From contig CP099425.1 of the NCBI GenBank assembly GCA_024114885.1, forward strand, positions 1,984,001-2,048,000: a DNA stretch of 64,000 nucleotides, written 5' to 3'. Positions 22,315 through 32,615 of the stretch are shown here, piece after piece; the stretch's first letter is position 1; each line of letters opens with the position of its first letter. The notes under the pieces are model-generated. The model made no database searches, was not told the origin of the DNA, and saw only the letters and a list, made by a program, of their open reading frames with translations. Made by a program: the position numbers and the translations under genes. Origin of the DNA: Septoria linicola. Its lineage: Eukaryota; Ascomycota; Dothideomycetes; Mycosphaerellales; Mycosphaerellaceae.

Positions 22315-22880
22315 GGCTACTGCTGACTGCTGCTCCGGTAGTGGTGTGTGCCCGATGCTCTGGTATATCGTCGGCGTGCCGAGATTGTGAGGAATGCACG
22401 CGTTGAATGATGGCGCGACTTTCTTTTAGTGCATTTGCGCTGATTCCAGTACGCGACTCGCTATAACGCTGCAAAGTATTCGTGAGTGTGGGAAGATTTT
22501 TCTGTCTTAGCCTCGATTATGAGAGCAAGACAGAGCAGATGGAGTCGTTCGTGGAAGTTTGGGACGGGCTGTTGATGTCGTTGGTCGAAGTTTGGGACCC
22601 GCGGGCTGTTGATGTCGTTTCCATGGCAACTTTATAACCAATGTTTCGCGGATCTGCGGAGACCCATGTCGTTTTCAACTGTCTATTCCACGTCACCTTC
22701 TTTGCACGCGATACGACATGTACTGGGCGGTGAAAGAATAGGACACCAAGTTGCCCTGTACTGTGGCTACCGAGAGCGCCGAGCTTCCAGCTCATTTGCT
22801 GCGACACTTCCACCTCCAAGCTCGAATCTGTCATGGACTGGTAGCTCATACCGATAGCTTGTGTCTCCAGACACTTCAGA
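22315..22880. other. Intergenic, promoter of the coiled-coil gene
   Basis: 566 bp between two minus-strand genes. A short near-repeat is visible at about 22551-22620, where GTTTGGGAC...GGGCTGTTGATGTCGTT occurs twice about 35 bp apart. No gene. Confidence 0.45.
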
Positions 22881-24507
22881 CTATCGATGCACATGCTTAG
22901 CAGGAAGCTCGGTAGTCCATCCATACTGTGCGTCCCCGCGGAGCTCTATAATCTCGTTGTTCCCGGCCTCCGCCTTCTGGTACACCGTTTCATCTTCATG
23001 AGGAAGTGGTGGCTTCTCATCTGTTGGTGCGGGAGAGTAGCTTCGTCTGCGCTGCTTCCGCCGCCAGATCACGAACATCAATATCACCGCTATCAGTAGG
23101 CACACACCGACTACAATGCCCACTGTGGCCCCAGCGCCGATCCTGGAAGATCGTTTGACCATTAGTCCCGGCGGCAGGATCGGCACGATGTCTGGCGTTG
23201 CAGGGAACAGAGCTTGTCCGGTCGTGAAGTTGCCTCTCTCGTAATCTGCTATCACGTAGGATTCTTGGAGGAAGGAGCGACCTAGAGTGTATTGCGTGTC
23301 GTTCTGGGCTCGTTTCAGAGGAAAGTATCGTCGGCTCTCGTTGTAGTAAGGAGTACTGACATTCAGATCGAATGCAGCATATGGTATATTGATGACAGTG
23401 TTTCTGCTTCCCTGATCCTTCGAAGCTCCAACGGTGAATGCGAAGCTGGGGTTCTGCGACAACAGGCTGGAGTGCGCCTGCTCGCTTACCGTATACAGCT
23501 CGGTAACATTGTCCCACTCCAGGCCAAATGCCGTCTCAAAAGCTTGGCAGACAGAGAGAGGGAGCCACATCTGCGCGACCAAGGAGTCAATGAAGACATA
23601 GATACCATCCGTGAGCAGTGGCGAACTTCCCAGGGTGTCGTGCGTTATGGACTGGAGGCCAAGCAGAAGATCACGGGACGGATCCGTGAAGAAAGGTACG
23701 CTGACGCTCTTGTTGCCGCTCATATCGATTCTGTTCGCATCATATCCTCCGAATGTCACACTTCCGAACACTCGCGGGCTTTTGTACACGGCGCCGGATG
23801 TGTAAGCCCATGTGGTACTCGGAACAAGGCTCTGGTTGCGCAGTGTTCCAAGCAGACTTGGTATTGCGCCTGTCGTATACGAGGTGAAGTTCTGACTAAT
23901 AGGACTGAGTGCGAGCGTTCCAAGGAAGAAGTCGTTGGTCGCGATACCAGCAATGATCTGGTTCTCTAGTTTGGGCAGAACAGAACCTGGGAGGCCAAAA
24001 GACACATTGTCGAAGCCATAATACGCATTAGCGGAGAGGCCGAGCTTGCTTTCCTCATACAGACCGACCTCGTAGAGACCACCATTCTCTAGACGGGAAG
24101 TGGACCATGTGAGCGAGGCGTTGCGCTTGAAAGTATTCCCTCTGGCAAATGCGCATTGGTCCCCATCGAGGTCCGGATTGGCCAACTCACAACCTTCCGT
24201 AGTAATTGTCCAGATCACGTTCGCCGCAGTGGCCGAAGTTCCTGGTATAAGCCTAACGACTTGGACTAGAAGCACCTTTGAGCCTTGATCTGGCGACGAT
24301 GTGATTCGTTTACGTACTTGGAGTTCCTATTTGGAGGTGGAACGTCGACCATCGGCCATCATTCCCTTCCCTGCGCAAATCTCAGTCGTGCTCGGCGGAA
24401 TCGTTGTCAACACTCACCAGTATCCACTGGCTGGCAAAGCAAGTGGCGGCTGCAAAAGCCGAGGCTGCGCAGCACAGAATAATTCGAAACAATAGTGCCA
24501 GCAACAT
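22881..24507 (-). CDS. Aspartyl-protease-like membrane-anchored surface protein
   Basis: A1-type protease-like ectodomain with a C-terminal membrane anchor. The main exon is 24265-22881. A 52-nt intron (GTACGT...CTTCTAG) leads to exon 24370-24318, and a 47-nt GTGAGT...GCGCAG intron to the frame ending at 24418. Together these read ALPASGYWEGNDGRWSTF, HLQIGTP, then QVVRLIPGTS, matching the usual start of the fungal A1-like family. Later come VFGSVTFGGYD, a second-lobe FIDSLVAQMWLP and LGRSFLQESYVI. A hydrophobic helix (GATVGIVVGVCLLIAVILMFVIW) followed by Arg/Lys forms the anchor. Neither expected catalytic DTG/DSG triad is intact, so it is likely catalytically dead. A good signal peptide starts at ATG 24507 (MLLALLFRIILCCAASAFA), but in a frame one base off from the mature frame. 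This means a frameshift, a sequence error or an unrecognised first exon. Orientation is head-to-head with the Ser/Thr-rich gene. Confidence 0.75.
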
Positions 24508-24982
24508 AATGCAACGAACGGTCACAGGCGTTTCGACCCACGGGCAGAGAGCATGCAATAGTTGCAGCGCAGAAGTCAGCAAGAGCGTTGGTTCAATGCT
24601 CACTGCCAAGCAAGTACTTCACTGACAGTTGTGTCAGGCTGTCAGCTTCTACGGTCGACCCTCTATCACGGAGACGTGCTGGTGCCTCCATGTTCCAGAC
24701 ACCATGAGATATCACTTGTGTGAACGGCGACACCAGAATACAAGTCTTTTGAGCAAAAATTGCTGTCTAGAGAGACCTGAATTCAGAATGCATCCTTCAT
24801 GCAGAGCAGCCAGCTAGCAAAGCTTACACAAATCGTCAGACCTCCACAAACGAACGAGCCCGAACAGGATGCATCCCAACGCAGCATGCGCCTTGCCACC
24901 AACCTAACATGCACTCTTCGACTCTTCTTGTTGCCGCTGTGTCATGTCTGCTACCTGAGGTGTGACCAGATGGTCCTCAAAG
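24508..24982. promoter_or_regulatory. Divergent intergenic region between two surface-protein genes
   Basis: 475 bp between the putative signal-peptide ATGs of the A1-like gene (minus) and the Ser/Thr-rich gene (plus). It must serve both promoters unless the A1-like gene has a further upstream exon here. No definite element was recognised. Confidence 0.4.
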
Positions 24983-27495
24983 ATGCTATCAACATGCGCG
25001 ATTGTGGTACTGTGCCTGGCTGCAGTAGGCTGTTCGCAGCGTAAGGGATTGCATATGGATTAGAGCGAGCTAGGCTAATTATTGACCTGCGCAACAGAGC
25101 ACGACCACGATGATCACAATGAGTCGCACCTGGAGCACGATGGCAACCGCGAGAACTACCCCGAAGAGAGTTATTCTGGAGATTACTATGTAGGGGACTA
25201 CCATGAAGGAGGCTACTATGGCGAAGAGTACGAAGAGGCATCTGACTCAGAAGACCACGAAGGTGTCCAAACGGTGGATATAGACGCCATTACAGAAGTG
25301 AGTGAGGTTTTGCACAAATCTCAGGCTACGAAGACGGCGTACGAAGAATGTCCTATTACGACAGCCGACACGTACTACGACCCACCGCAATTCCTGGCGG
25401 CCTCTCAACCAATTTGTGGTTCTGCGGCATGCTGCACTTTCTGGCCGATGGTATGGCCCGTCCTAAACTGGTCGAAATTGAGCATCGATCCCGTGACCGT
25501 TGGTAAAGAAACCTTCCAAATGCAGATGCGCATAGTCCGATGTGGATGCAGGCACTGAAATTATTGTCATCGATAAAGAGCAGGGCATCACAACAACAAC
25601 TACGGAGGTCATAAGTAAAGGCATTGTTGCGACGTTAAATGGTGATGTGACCACCTTCGATCCTACAATGTGGCTGAATGATGGGACCTTCGACGGCGGC
25701 CTAAACGTGCCGACAAGAAGTACAGTAGTAACTGACGTCTACAGCAATATTCACACTATGCAAGCCTACTCCTCCCCCATCCATTGAAGCTAGACTAACT
25801 GATCTATAGACAATTCCCCTCGGCCTTTGTCAATCTGACCAAAGAATTGGATTGGTATGGCAGTATCCCGATAGTCTCAGCAAATGCGACAAGCTGCTAC
25901 CAGAACACTCGATCCGCCCCGCGGGTCTCGTCGCCGACGTTCGTCTCTACGCCTAAGATGACGGCAGATCCGACAGACCCGAAAGGCTTGTTCTACTCCT
26001 TCATTGGTCATGCCGGTCAGCAGGTTCCGGGCGGCAGCAGCAGCATATGTGATCCAAACGCGGCGTCTACCATGCTTCAAAGTTGGCAGCCGACAGATCT
26101 CATTGTGTCTGTGTATGCCAGCTGCCTTTAGGCCCTTACTGTGAACCTTCCTGCGGCCCCAGTGACGACCGCTTCTTTCTACTTGAAACCGACAACGAAA
26201 TATGCACGAATCGCCGCGACTACGACCGAGTCAACGGAAGTCACTGAACCAACACCAGCGAGGCCGACTTCGCTAGAGTTGACGTCAAGTGCAAGGGTCA
26301 CCAGCATGGAGGAATCGTCCAAGCAGACCAGTGTTCAAGAGCAACGGATCTCGGGTTCTGATTCAAACAGATCCACTTTGACAGCAGACAGCAATTTACT
26401 GCAAAGCACAAACTCTTTGCCAGCTCCATCGACAGCTGAAACGACCCCGGAGGAAACACCACAACCTTCTGATACGAGGCTGAGCTCGCAGGTAGAGCAG
26501 GAAGACAAGACGACCGCTGCTCTCACCACCAGTCCAGACACAATCGCTTCAGCGACACCGCCAAGCTCAGGAGCGGTGGAGAAGACCACGATAGCAACAC
26601 CTCCTCCGCAGACTAGTACTTTCCAGGACATCGCACAGTCTCCTGCTTCCTCGCAAAGCGCACCAGCATCGCAGGTCACAGTCGATACGATGCCAAGACC
26701 TTCACCATCTCTTTTACCACCAGATCAATCAACAGCAGACTCTAGTGTCTTGCTAGTACCAAGCACGACAGTAGTTCCCATGACTCCACTATCCTCATCT
26801 GCTGCCAGTTCGGATCCTACACCATCTCCAGCGCAGGTCTCTACGCCGTCCGCCGGCCGGGGTTCGGGATATTTCTCCGGCAAGACTATCGCCATGGGAC
26901 CTCCTCAGCCCACCCCATCTCCCAGCCCGTCGAACCCTGTTACTGAGCTGTCCGGAAGTGCTAGTGGTCAAGTCTCAGCGGAAAAAACGCTCATCAATTC
27001 AAGCGGTCCGGAGCAATCACACAACCCGACCCAAAAAACCCTGGGTGTGGGCGACATCATAGCGTCGGTCATGAGTGAAAGTCGACAGAGCCCCGCATCA
27101 GTGAGTGAAGCTACCGTGTCAGAAACATCACCTTCCGATGAGACATCAACTCCTGGCTCTATCTCAGCATCACAGACTTCAGCAATAAGTTTGCCTGGAA
27201 CGACAACGGCCACAACAGCACCATCTGAGAAAGGTTCGACTACGAAGCCTACTTCGGGTCCAGCGACCACGAGAGAAAACAATCATCAGAACAAGAGACA
27301 TCGTCCACATTGCCAGAAGTAGAGCCGCCCGAGACTATGGGCTTGGGCGACTACATAGCCTCGGGCATGGGCGAGACGAGGCCTTCTAATTCGGACTCTG
27401 CGTCACTGCAGAATGCCGCCATTGCTCGTGCAGTGGAACTGAAGAGCTTATCTTGTACTGTAGCAGGAGCGTTGATACTTTCATACGCGCAGTAA
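24983..27495 (+). CDS. Secreted Ser/Thr-rich surface protein, possibly a decaying gene
   Basis: Exon 1 (24983-25040) encodes a signal peptide, MLSTCAIVVLCLAAVGCSQ. Exon 2 (25098-25502) encodes an acidic His/Tyr/Gly-rich segment (GDYYVGDYHEGGYYGEEY). Exon 3 (25552-25759) encodes GTEIIVIDKEQGITTTTTEV and onward. A GC-AG intron (25760-25809, 50 nt, CTAAC branch) leads to exon 4, which reads QFPSAFVNLTKELDWYGSIP. This frame meets TAG at 26129-26131, then continues open in the same frame for about 380 codons of Ser/Thr/Pro-rich mucin-like sequence. A frame change near the AAAA run at 27276-27279 restores QSSEQETSSTLPEVEPPE and a second copy of a GDYIASxM motif (first copy GDIIASVMSES). The reading ends at TAA 27493-27495 after a short hydrophobic tail. 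The stop and the frame change suggest a pseudogene, a sequence error or unrecognised introns. Function unknown; a cell-wall or surface role is inferred. Confidence 0.5.
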
Positions 27496-28373
27496 ATTCT
27501 GTTCACAGTTGTGATCAAGCCATCTGATGATCCTTCGACATTCATGTCCATGGCCAAGGGGTTCGACGAAGAGTTTCTCGCCTTGTCTTGAGATGGGAAA
27601 GAGCCATAGAAGCGCAGAGGGTCTTTTCAGCATTCTGCGGATATTCGACTGCGTTAGGTGACACTATCGCACTTCGGTGCGTACTGGCTCACACCAGAAT
27701 CATCGCTAGTCACGAATAGCGCAGAACAGCAGCCAGAAGACCTCGGAAGAACGATGAGACTGCAAGATGCGAGCAAAGCCGTTGCGAGCGTTTCTGCTCG
27801 AGCTGATACCGATACTATGAGCTATTTTGCCTGGCGTACTGAACTCCCTCGTGCACGCGATATCCCAATCCCGGCCACCAAGCGAATCAGCAGGCCTATA
27901 CGTTATCGTGTCGCGTTCTGCAATCTGTGGGACGGCCCTCCCTACTCATACTGCTCTGTTCGCTCATTGGCCGGCACTCGTTCTAGCATGTTCTCGAGGC
28001 ATGATCGTCATTCCATGCAGGCTATCGCTGAACATAGTTCGCTCAGGTTCGCATTGTTCCGCCCATTGCTCCGCCTGTTTCTATGTCAAAATGCACGTGA
28101 TTCAAATACGCGCGAAAATGCTTGACATGGGGAACGCTACATGCCCAAGGCACTTTCTGAGGCCGTGAGGGGCTACGGTGCACTGTCTGATGGTGCTCTG
28201 GACTATGGCGTTTCTTTGAACTCCCACCATGCTGGAAAGATCCCGACGCGGAGAGTGGTTCGGCTGGTTCTGACGCGACGTGGATCCCGTTTGTATGAGA
28301 GCATTCCAGGTGAATAATGCCGTGCGTGGGTGAGACAAGGCGTGCCTTGTGACACAAGTGCTCCGTTGCACGC
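27496..28373. other. Intergenic, convergent 3' ends
   Basis: 878 bp between the Ser/Thr-rich gene and the 3' end of the Rco1-like gene. An open frame at 27658-28125 (about 155 codons) has no recognisable motif and is not supported. Confidence 0.4.
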
Positions 28374-31300
28374 TCAAGTCTTGCCGCCCTCAAGCTTCCG
28401 CCTGATCAGTTCTTGCAGTAACAACAGCTTCTTTCGTTGCTCTGCCGCGAGCGCTACAGTCTGCTCGCTTGTTGGCGGTGACTGAGGTACAACTGATGAT
28501 GAGGACATGATCTTCTCGGCGCCATCGGCCATAAATTCATCGACTACCTCAGCAGGAGCTTCGGCCTGAGAAGAAAACAGTTAGAACATGTGCTGACGTC
28601 ATGCTGGTAATTCATGACTTACAATCAAAACTCCTATCAAATTCTCCACCTGATCCTCACTGAGGTCAAGCTCTTTGTTGTCAGCTGCGAGCTGTGCGAG
28701 GTTAAGCGCAAGTTGTTGCTCGATGAATGGACGCTTTGCGAAATTCGCCTGCTTGAGTAGGCTCGGCTTGGTGGCGGCATTGAGCATCTGGCGGCGCGCG
28801 TACGCTCGTTCATCACGAAGTTCTTGTATCCGCGTACTGTGAAAGGTCAGCGGCATATTTACATGGAGCAACAGACATTCTTACTCTTTGACCTTGTCAA
28901 TAAAGTCGAGCTTGATGCCGTGAGCCGGCAACTTGTAGACCGTAGGTCCATCGTCGTGCTCATACCATTCAGAGTCGGAAGAGTCCGATTCATCGTCAAG
29001 AACCTCGATTATGCCGTTGTTACGGTGTCCACGAGTAAGAGCCGTCTCAGCCACTTTCGGCTTCTTCGGCTTTCGGACATGGATTCTGCGGCGATTTAAA
29101 GACGCAATATCGACCTTGCGCAGTTCTTGATCTACATGTAGCGGACACATCCAGTCGTATGCCTTCTTGCCATCTTTATTGAGCGCAGGAGGGTTCGCCA
29201 AAGGTGGGTCCAGGCAGTCGAGGTGCCAGTGCTGATGGCAGTGATCGCACGTCACCAGTGGACGCTTCACGATGTGGCCAGGCTGCTGCGTGGAGCAGTT
29301 GCAGTTGTAACAGAGCGCAAGATTCCCTTTGCTATCGCGCAACTTGTAATAATCCGGCTGATCGTCTGAGTAACCTGGTCGGTTGCTTCGAATTTGATGT
29401 CAGCATTTATCGAAAGAAGATCGTGATTACCGACTTACCGAGTGGGCTTGCCGCTCACAGCATCAATGAACGCGCCATTTCTATCAGCACTCACGCCTTC
29501 GAAATAGTATTTTATATCGTCTGGCAAGTCAAAGTTCTTCGGGTTGGCCTTCTTCAGACTGGTCAACAACGGCGCGAACAGACCAGACGGGGCCTTCTTC
29601 TCTGGCGATTCGGCTGCTAGCGGCTTCTTCGCCACGCAAATGTAGCAGTACCAGGGCTCGTCGAGCTCTTTCGCTTCATCGCTAATCGGTGGGTCGAGAC
29701 ACGAAAAATGGAATGATCTGTCGCAGCCGTCGCAGCAGAGGAGGTATCCGGAGCCGCCACAAGCAGAGCAAAAGTCGTTGTTTTCAGATCTCTGTTGCTC
29801 AAGCGTTAGATTGCCCTTCTTATCGTGTGCAGGAAGCATAGAATGTAACGAGGGAGATGAAACGTGACGTTGAGGCAGATGCATGTGGTGTGGTGATGAT
29901 GTGCAGGAGAAAGGCTCGTCGAAGCGAGGGACAAGAGCTTAGCGTTGTGTCTTACCATTTCATTGTCATCATCCCCGATTGGGCTGTCTCGTCCTGCGCC
30001 ACCAGCACCAGGCATGCCGCCGAGGGCTGCCAACTGTCGCTTTTCAGGCCTGTTCAAAATGTTATGTTAGCCTCTGCTATTGAGGTGTGATTGACTCATG
30101 ATACATCTCAGCCCCGCACTGTCCAATTGAAATCGTTTCTGAGCGCAGGCGACGAGCAATCGTGACAGAGCTGCGACATCAATAACTTGAATTGCTTCGA
30201 CAATTGAGTGACGCGCTATGAAAGGGTGTACCTTCTGCGGTGAGAAGAGTGGAAAAGCGGGCAACTTACGACTGCTTGGTCTTCGCCCTCTTCCCAATAG
30301 GCTTTGGTAGTGGCTTGCCAATCCGAGGTGTGCTCTGCCTGGAATTTACTGGTGACAAGTCAGACAATGGAGAATCAATGTCTGTAGATAATGCTCGACT
30401 GCCGCGAACACTCGCTGCACGGCTGCCGAGTGGTTCCAACTTGAGTGAGGGTGGTGCAAGTGCACCTTCCTTTAGACGCTGAAGACGAGATCGTGCCTGT
30501 GGCAATGCGGGACGAATGCTGCTCTCCTCGTAGTCGTAATGCCGGGCAACGCCTTCGCTGAACTTCTGCTTCTTTGCAGCTAAAGCTCGCTCGCGCTCGT
30601 CGTCAAAGTCTGCATCTGCTGAGGATCGTTTCGCCGTGGCATTGGGGACGGCCAGAGACCCACGTTCTGCTGCATGATCCTTACCTTGTACACCATTGAT
30701 TCGAGAGGACGACAGACTGGACGCGCTCGGCCGTGGAGGCGTGTCCACCTCCATCTCATCCTGGTCCTCGTTTGAGGTAAGTGAGGTAAGGGATGAGTCG
30801 CTCCCTACGCTTCCTGAGCGTTTCTTTGGTGATACTGACATTTTGCCGTTGCCTGAACGTCGGCGATTAGGGTCTTTCGAGGGTGACTTGACTTTCAGCG
30901 AGATCTTTGGCTTGGTGGGCTCAAGCGACTCGGTAGATGGAAGGGCAGCAGTGGTCGTCTCGGGTACAACCAAGCTAGGCGCAGGCTGGAGTGTGAGTTT
31001 CTTGTCAGGCGAGTGACTGCTAGGTGGATTCTGCTGCGCTCCGTTTGTTTTCACAGACGGCTGGTGCCGGGACTTGGTCTTGGCGTCTTTCAATTTCTTC
31101 TTAGCAGCTCGGACATAATCTTGAAACTCGGCGTTCTGCTCTGGTGTTGCATTCTGTGTTAAGATGGCCTCAAGTAGTATGCGAAGGTTTTTGTCGAGTT
31201 GGCTTTGTTCGTAAATTTCGTTGACAGCATCGGCAAGATCGGGCTTGCCAACCTCCACTGCTCGTGCTTTGGCGGCTTCAACCACTCGTTTGAGCTTATC

Positions 31301-31894
31301 GCCATCGTACTCAAATTGCGGTATGCGAGGTTTTGCAGATGCAGCCTTTTTCTTCGTCGCACCAGCAGAGGGGGGAGCTGGAGCTGGAGGTGCTGATTCG
31401 GAAGGCTCACTCCTCCGTTTCACAGCCCTGGGACGCGCAGATCGCTCCTTCTTTTTGCCGTTCTTCGTTGGAGCGTAGTCGTCATCTTTCTCATCGTCTA
31501 CCACAACCGGCTGCGTGAGCGGTGGCTCGGCCGGTTGCGGAGTGCTCGCTCCTGGTGCTGGTGTGCCCTCAGGAGTAACCTGCACATCTCCGCCCGCAGC
31601 GGCAGAGCTTCGCCCTAGTATCGACTTGCGCGTCCCATCTCCTTTGGCTCGCTGCTTGGCCTTGGTGCTAGGCAGCTCGCCGAGCGGTTGCATGTTTGCT
31701 AACACGCCATATGCAGCTGCACCGTGATCTTCGTAGGAGGCTTTGGGCGCCGCCAACGAAGGCTCCACCCATCGGTCCATGAACGTCTTTGCGTTGACTC
31801 CGTCCTTACCGCCGGTCTTGCTCAGGCTGTCGCCGCCACGCATTGCCGATTGGTTGCGCTCGACTTGTGGTGTGGCGGTCGTGCTGCCTGGCAT
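28374..31894 (-). CDS. RCO1: Double PHD-finger chromatin protein, Rco1/Cph1-like
   Basis: Six exons on the minus strand: 31894-30270, 30049-29956, 29818-29439, 29385-28885, 28836-28623 and 28565-28374, all joining in phase, giving 1001 residues. Two PHD fingers are visible. PHD1 at about 589-638 has FCSACGGSGYLLCCDGCDRSFHFSCLDPP-type spacing and a WYCYIC end. PHD2 at about 724-782 has CYNCNCS, CDHCHQHWHLDCLDPPL and DWMCPLH. A RNRPGYSDDQPDYYKLRD linker sits between them. This arrangement matches Rco1 of yeast Rpd3S and fission yeast Cph1, where the fingers read histone H3 tails to guide deacetylation of transcribed chromatin. The N-terminal half is basic and disordered, with AKPRIPQFEYDGDKLKRVVE as the most ordered part. 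The C-terminus is helical. The orthology call rests on the PHD pair, not on a search. Confidence 0.85.
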
Positions 31895-32615
31895 CGTATT
31901 CGGAGTCGCACGGCCAGGTCTTGTTTTGCAGTCGTCACTATGAGCGTGTTAGCAGTGATCGCAAAAATGCGCGCGTACATCTTGAGAATGATTACCCAGG
32001 ACGATGCGGCCCTGTGCAGGCGTGGACGAGGTGTTGCGAAATCGCTACGCGTAATGCGTTTTGAGCTTCGTGAAAGTCGAAGTTCGTGACAGGAGGCGTA
32101 GAATAGTTGGCCCGTGCCCCCCTCGCATCGAGCACGACACGACGCACGGCAGGAGCGGACACAATCAATAACAGTATGGCTTTCGGTGCACTGGATTCAT
32201 CAGCCGCTTAGCTCTAGATGATTAGGACTCAGTACCGGTGCACGCTTCGATGGGTGCTCCAAGGATGATGTTGATGTCGCGTGCAACTCCGCTTCGGTCA
32301 CGATAGCATGAGACATTACATCAGGTGCATGACAACATCGGATGCTGTGCATCGCATTTTCTCGTCAATAGGCAATCGCCGTTATTGTTGGGCTACGAGA
32401 AGTTTTCAGGTTTCTGTATAGGAGGCACGTACAGTTGACTGCACGCCTTCTGCCTGAGATAGGCTACCATCAGGCATCGCCTCCGCCCCTTGACTGCGGT
32501 TTTGCCACCAGTCATCAGCCGCATTGAGCTCGCAGTCCTATGAGCAGATCTCATAGTACCGTGCTTCTCAGCATAGCTTTTGCATCCGATTCAAGCTGTG
32601 CGCATGAAACTATGC
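31895..32615. other. Intergenic, promoter of the PHD gene
   Basis: 721 bp between tandem minus-strand genes. It holds the PHD gene promoter and the 3' end of the CDB4-like gene. No gene was seen; the open frames here are short. Confidence 0.4.

Noticed and set aside
24266..24317. Ultra-short (28 or 34 nt) intron in the A1-like gene
   Set aside because: A normal 52-nt intron ending in CTTCTAG joins in phase and gives the family motif GTPxQVVRL, so the shorter versions are unnecessary.
27658..28125. 155-codon plus-strand frame between the surface gene and the PHD gene
   Set aside because: No motif, no signal peptide and no splice continuity with the upstream gene.
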